A stretch of DNA of 7,883 bases, taken from contig JAKZYH010000589.1 in NCBI GenBank assembly GCA_047514575.1, positions 1-7,883 on the forward strand, given 5' to 3'. The notes below the pieces were generated by a model. That model was not told the DNA's origin and searched no databases. It saw only the letters and a program-made list of their open reading frames with translations. This document shows, one piece after another, positions 6,186 through 7,883 of the stretch (position 1 is its first letter; each line of letters opens with the position of its first letter). The DNA is from CAUZIZ01 sp047514575 (GTDB taxonomy: Bacteria; Acidobacteriota; UBA6911; RPQK01; JAJDTT01). Position numbers and translations under genes: made by a program.

Positions 6186-7484
6186 TTAGGCTGGAATTTC
6201 CCCTGTCAGCTGGTTGTTTCTGAGCAAAAAGAACTTCAGGGCACCCAGGTTGCCCAGTTCGGCCGGGATGGCTCCCGTCAGCTGGTTGTTGACCAGATTG
6301 AGGACCAGCAAGGTCAGGTTGGCCAGTTCGGCCGGGATGGTCCCCGTCAACTGGTTGCCACCGAGACGGAGATCTTCCAGGTTGGTCAGGTTGCCCAGAT
6401 CGGCCGGGATGGCTCCCCTGAGCTGGTTGGTGGAGAGCCAGAGTTGCCGCAGGTTGGCCAGGTTGCCAAGCTCGACAGGGATCTCTCCCGTCAGCTGGTT
6501 GTCTCCGAGATCAAGAGTGCCCAGGTTAGTCAAACTGCCCAGTTTCATAGGGATCTCTCCCGTCAGCTGGTTGCTGACCAGATTGAGGAATTGCAGGACA
6601 GCCAGGTTGCCCAGCTCGGCCGGGATGGCCCCCCTCAGCTGGTTGAGGTGGAGCAAGAGGTACAGCAGGTTGGTCAGGTTGCCCAGTTCGAGGGGGATCT
6701 CTCCCGTCAGCTGGTTGAGGTGGAGCCAGAGGAACTGCAGGTTGACCAGGTCGCCCAGTTCGGCAGGGATCTGCCCACTCAGCTGGTTGCTAGAGAGACG
6801 AAGGGACTGCAGGTCGGTCAAGTTGCCCAGCTCGGAGGGGATTTCCCCCGTCAGCTGGTTGTTGCTTAGATTGAGGTCCTCCAGGTTGTCCAGGTCGCCC
6901 AGATCGGCAGGGATAGCCCCCGTCAGCTGGTTGCTAGAGAGACGAAGGGACTGCAGGTTGACCAGGTTGGCCAGTTCGGCCGGGATGGCCCCGGTCAGCT
7001 GGTTGCTGTCCAAAACGAGGAACTGCAAGTTGGCCAGGTCGCCTAGCTCGGCCGGGATGGCCCCCGTCAGCTGGTTGCTGTCCAGTATGAGGATTCGCAG
7101 AAAGGCCAGGTTGCCCAGCTCGACCGGGATGGCCCCCGTCAACTGGTTGCTGCCGAGACGGAGGTCTCCGAGGTTGGCCAGGTCGCCCAGCTCGGCTGCG
7201 ACGAACCCGACGAGTCCATTCTCGGTAAGGGTCAGTGTTGCCACTCCACCGGCATCGCATCTCACGCCGAACCAGATGGGCTCACTGCAGGGATCGTCGT
7301 TGAATCCGTCCGCTAGGGAGGGCGCCTCCTTCCAAGCCGAGTTGTCCGTCCAGTTGTCGCCGTCCGTCGAGTTGTAGAGGGCGATCAGCGCGTCCCGGTC
7401 CATCTGAGCCGCGCCGTGAACAGTTGACAAAAGAATAGTTAAAGTCGCGACTCCAAGAAGACTGCCTAGCTTGGCGTTGTTCAT
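6186..7484 (-). CDS. Secreted leucine-rich repeat protein (5' part of the split gene)
   Basis: This part encodes 432 residues to the internal TAA. Residues 1-27 are a signal peptide (MNNAKLGSLLGVATLTILLS, then AAQ). Residues 28-90 are an LRR N-terminal cap: DALIALYNSTDGDNW, then DPC-x4-WFGVRC with C66 and C76 probably paired. Residues 92-427 hold 14 consecutive LRRs of the form TGAIPAELGNLxNLxxLxLxxNQL. All are 24 residues except one 23-residue unit (TGTIPAELANLTLLVLNLVNNQL). The pattern is the IPxELGNL class best known from plant receptor kinases and also found in secreted bacterial proteins; a binding or adhesion role is likely. The start is uncertain: a GTG six codons upstream (7502) is in frame, and neither site has a strong Shine-Dalgarno sequence. 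I prefer the ATG because the signal peptide begins there. Confidence 0.88.
   Translation of the reverse strand: MNNAKLGSLLGVATLTILLSTVHGAAQMDRDALIALYNSTDGDNWTDNSAWKEAPSLADGFNDDPCSEPIWFGVRCDAGGVATLTLTENGLVGFVAAELGDLANLGDLRLGSNQLTGAIPVELGNLAFLRILILDSNQLTGAIPAELGDLANLQFLVLDSNQLTGAIPAELANLVNLQSLRLSSNQLTGAIPADLGDLDNLEDLNLSNNQLTGEIPSELGNLTDLQSLRLSSNQLSGQIPAELGDLVNLQFLWLHLNQLTGEIPLELGNLTNLLYLLLHLNQLRGAIPAELGNLAVLQFLNLVSNQLTGEIPMKLGSLTNLGTLDLGDNQLTGEIPVELGNLANLRQLWLSTNQLRGAIPADLGNLTNLEDLRLGGNQLTGTIPAELANLTLLVLNLVNNQLTGAIPAELGNLGALKFFLLRNNQLTGEIPA
6189..7211 (-). repeat. 72-bp tandem repeats encoding the LRRs
   Basis: The LRR units repeat every 72 bp. On the plus strand each carries near-identical blocks such as CAGCTGGTTG and AGGTTGCCCAG. 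Units are close enough at the DNA level to allow gain or loss by slippage or unequal recombination. The periodicity also keeps other frames on both strands open, giving long spurious frames. Confidence 0.85.
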
Positions 7485-7502
7485 GGAGCCGGACGATAGC
7501 AC

Positions 7503-7669
7503 GGTGGTGTTTCTTTAGGCTAATGTTGTTGAGTGCTAGCGACATTCCACGGGGCCGCGAATCGGATCGTGAGGCTGTTCAATGACCCCGATCACCCGCA
7601 GAGAGCCACCACAGGAGAAGGCGACCCCTTCTTTTCAGCCACAAGCTTTTCGTGGTCGCATGACCGCTA
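7503..7669. other. Upstream region of the LRR gene
   Basis: This lies between the LRR gene start and the IS30 left end. I see no ORF with support and no convincing promoter hexamers for the minus-strand gene, although its promoter is expected here. A short palindrome, GGTC-GCAT-GACC (7654-7665), lies just outside the IS30 end repeat. Confidence 0.35.
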
Positions 7670-7780
7670 GGTCTGCGCGGAATGACTGCTCTTGGCCCGT
7701 TAGCGGTCGTTCATTCGACGTTTCCGGGGGAAATTTGAACGTCCGCTTTTAGGTGCGGATTCAATCGGTCGATGCAACAC
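7670..7780 (+). repeat. IS30-type left end with extended hairpin-containing terminus (copy C)
   Basis: This is the inverted counterpart of 71-180: GGTCTGCGCGG, TGACTGCTCTTGGCC, TTCATTCGACGTTTCCGGGG, CCGCTTTTAGGTG and GATTCAAT...GCAACAC. The terminal repeat proper is at about 7752-7780, and the element body begins to the right. Hairpin arms are at 7703-7713 and 7736-7746 (11 nt, one mismatch, 22-nt loop), the same geometry as copy A. Confidence 0.85.
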
Positions 7781-7786
7781 CTCTAA

Positions 7787-7803
7787 TCTCTAAGCTGTAG
7801 AGA
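7787..7803 (+). promoter_or_regulatory. Small hairpin abutting the transposase ribosome binding site
   Basis: TCTCTA (7787-7792) and TAGAGA (7798-7803) form a perfect 6-bp stem with a 5-nt loop, ending on the first base of the AGGAGG at 7803-7808. It could reduce ribosome access on transcripts from outside the element. The stem is AU-rich, so a weak effect or none is possible. Confidence 0.35.
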
Positions 7804-7808
7804 GGAGG
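7803..7808 (+). promoter_or_regulatory. Ribosome binding site of the IS30 transposase
   Basis: A full AGGAGG lies 9 nt upstream of ATG 7818, supporting that start and an intact 5' end of the transposase gene. Confidence 0.75.
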
Positions 7809-7817
7809 ATGTTGCCA

Positions 7818-7883
7818 ATGAAGTATCGGACGAGGATCTATTACACGGAAGCACAGAAGAGCTTGATGTGGGACCGCTGGCAA
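7818..7883 (+). CDS. IS30-family transposase, N-terminal start (partial at the right edge)
   Basis: Twenty-two codons are visible: MKYRTRIYYTEAQKSLMWDR followed by WQ, running off the window. The YRTRIYYTEAQK-x-LMWDRWQ start is typical of IS30-family transposases, just before the N-terminal helix-turn-helix that binds the terminal repeats. The strong ribosome binding site and the nearby left terminal repeat indicate an intact 5' end. It has the same orientation as the transposase ending at 90, so two like-oriented IS30 elements flank a segment of about 7.5 kb. Whether they are identical copies cannot be tested, because only opposite ends are in view. Confidence 0.92.
   Translation, partial: MKYRTRIYYTEAQKSLMWDRWQ

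Larger units (their letters stand above)
4668..7484 (-). other. Reconstructed single gene: secreted LRR surface protein with two C-terminal domains, split by one TAA
   Basis: The distance from ATG 7484 to TGA 4668-4670 is 939 codons in one frame, broken only by TAA at 6186-6188. The stop falls inside an LRR unit, TGEIPA-stop-LARLTSL, exactly where other units have E or D (GAIPAELANL). After it the frame continues as the usual end of such LRR proteins: GLDVRFNHLYTDSNTLRTFL, then SGDWENTQT, then the first YYAQFADG domain. One base change (GAA to TAA) would explain the break. The intact product would be about 937 residues: signal peptide, LRR cap, about 15 LRRs, then two copies of the module found at the end of the trypsin-like protease. 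Alternatives are a sequencing error, readthrough, or expression of the two halves as separate polypeptides. Confidence 0.85.

Noticed and set aside
6129..7377. Long plus-strand open frames (246 and 387 codons) with periodic repeats, antisense to the LRR gene
   Set aside because: They follow from the 72-bp repeat: a frame open in one unit is open in all. The minus-strand frame has a signal peptide, a cap with paired cysteines and true LRR consensus, whereas these show only repetitive low-complexity products.

Overview
The window looks like a gene-poor accessory region of a moderately GC-rich Gram-negative bacterium. A secreted trypsin-like protease, an exported S41-like/TonB_C fusion, plant-type 24-residue LRRs and a repeated YFAQF(A/G)DG C-terminal domain together suggest Acidobacteriota or a similar environmental lineage. 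That assignment is inference from protein architecture, not from a marker gene.

Layout. Bases 1-90 are the 3' end of an IS30-family transposase, and bases 71-180 are that element's right end. Bases 167-451 hold a small coding-like stretch broken by one TAG. A secreted trypsin-like protease with a C-terminal beta-rich domain lies on the minus strand (534-2075). It diverges from an exported PDZ/S41-like/TonB_C fusion on the plus strand (2246-3970), with a short intergenic region carrying palindromes and an 11-bp direct repeat. Just after the S41-like gene comes a broken piece of a TPR gene (3981-4397) ending at a hairpin-T terminator. Next is an orphan IS30 end with the last 12 codons of a second transposase (4437-4543). 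A large LRR surface-protein gene occupies the minus strand (4668-7484). A single in-frame TAA at 6186-6188 splits it into an LRR half and a half made of two copies of the same domain that ends the protease. From 7670 onward a third IS30 end and the intact start of another IS30 transposase run off the window.

How it works together. The three large genes all encode exported proteins, and two of them share a roughly 230-residue C-terminal module (three copies in all), so they may share a surface location or sorting route. No metabolic pathway or defence system is visible. The clearest theme is decay and rearrangement: a nonsense-split gene, a frameshifted TPR fragment, a stop-interrupted small ORF, and IS30 ends at both edges and in the middle. 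The most interesting molecular points are the S41-like protein lacking both expected catalytic residues, the shared C-terminal module, and the unusually long (about 110 bp), hairpin-containing ends of the IS30 elements.
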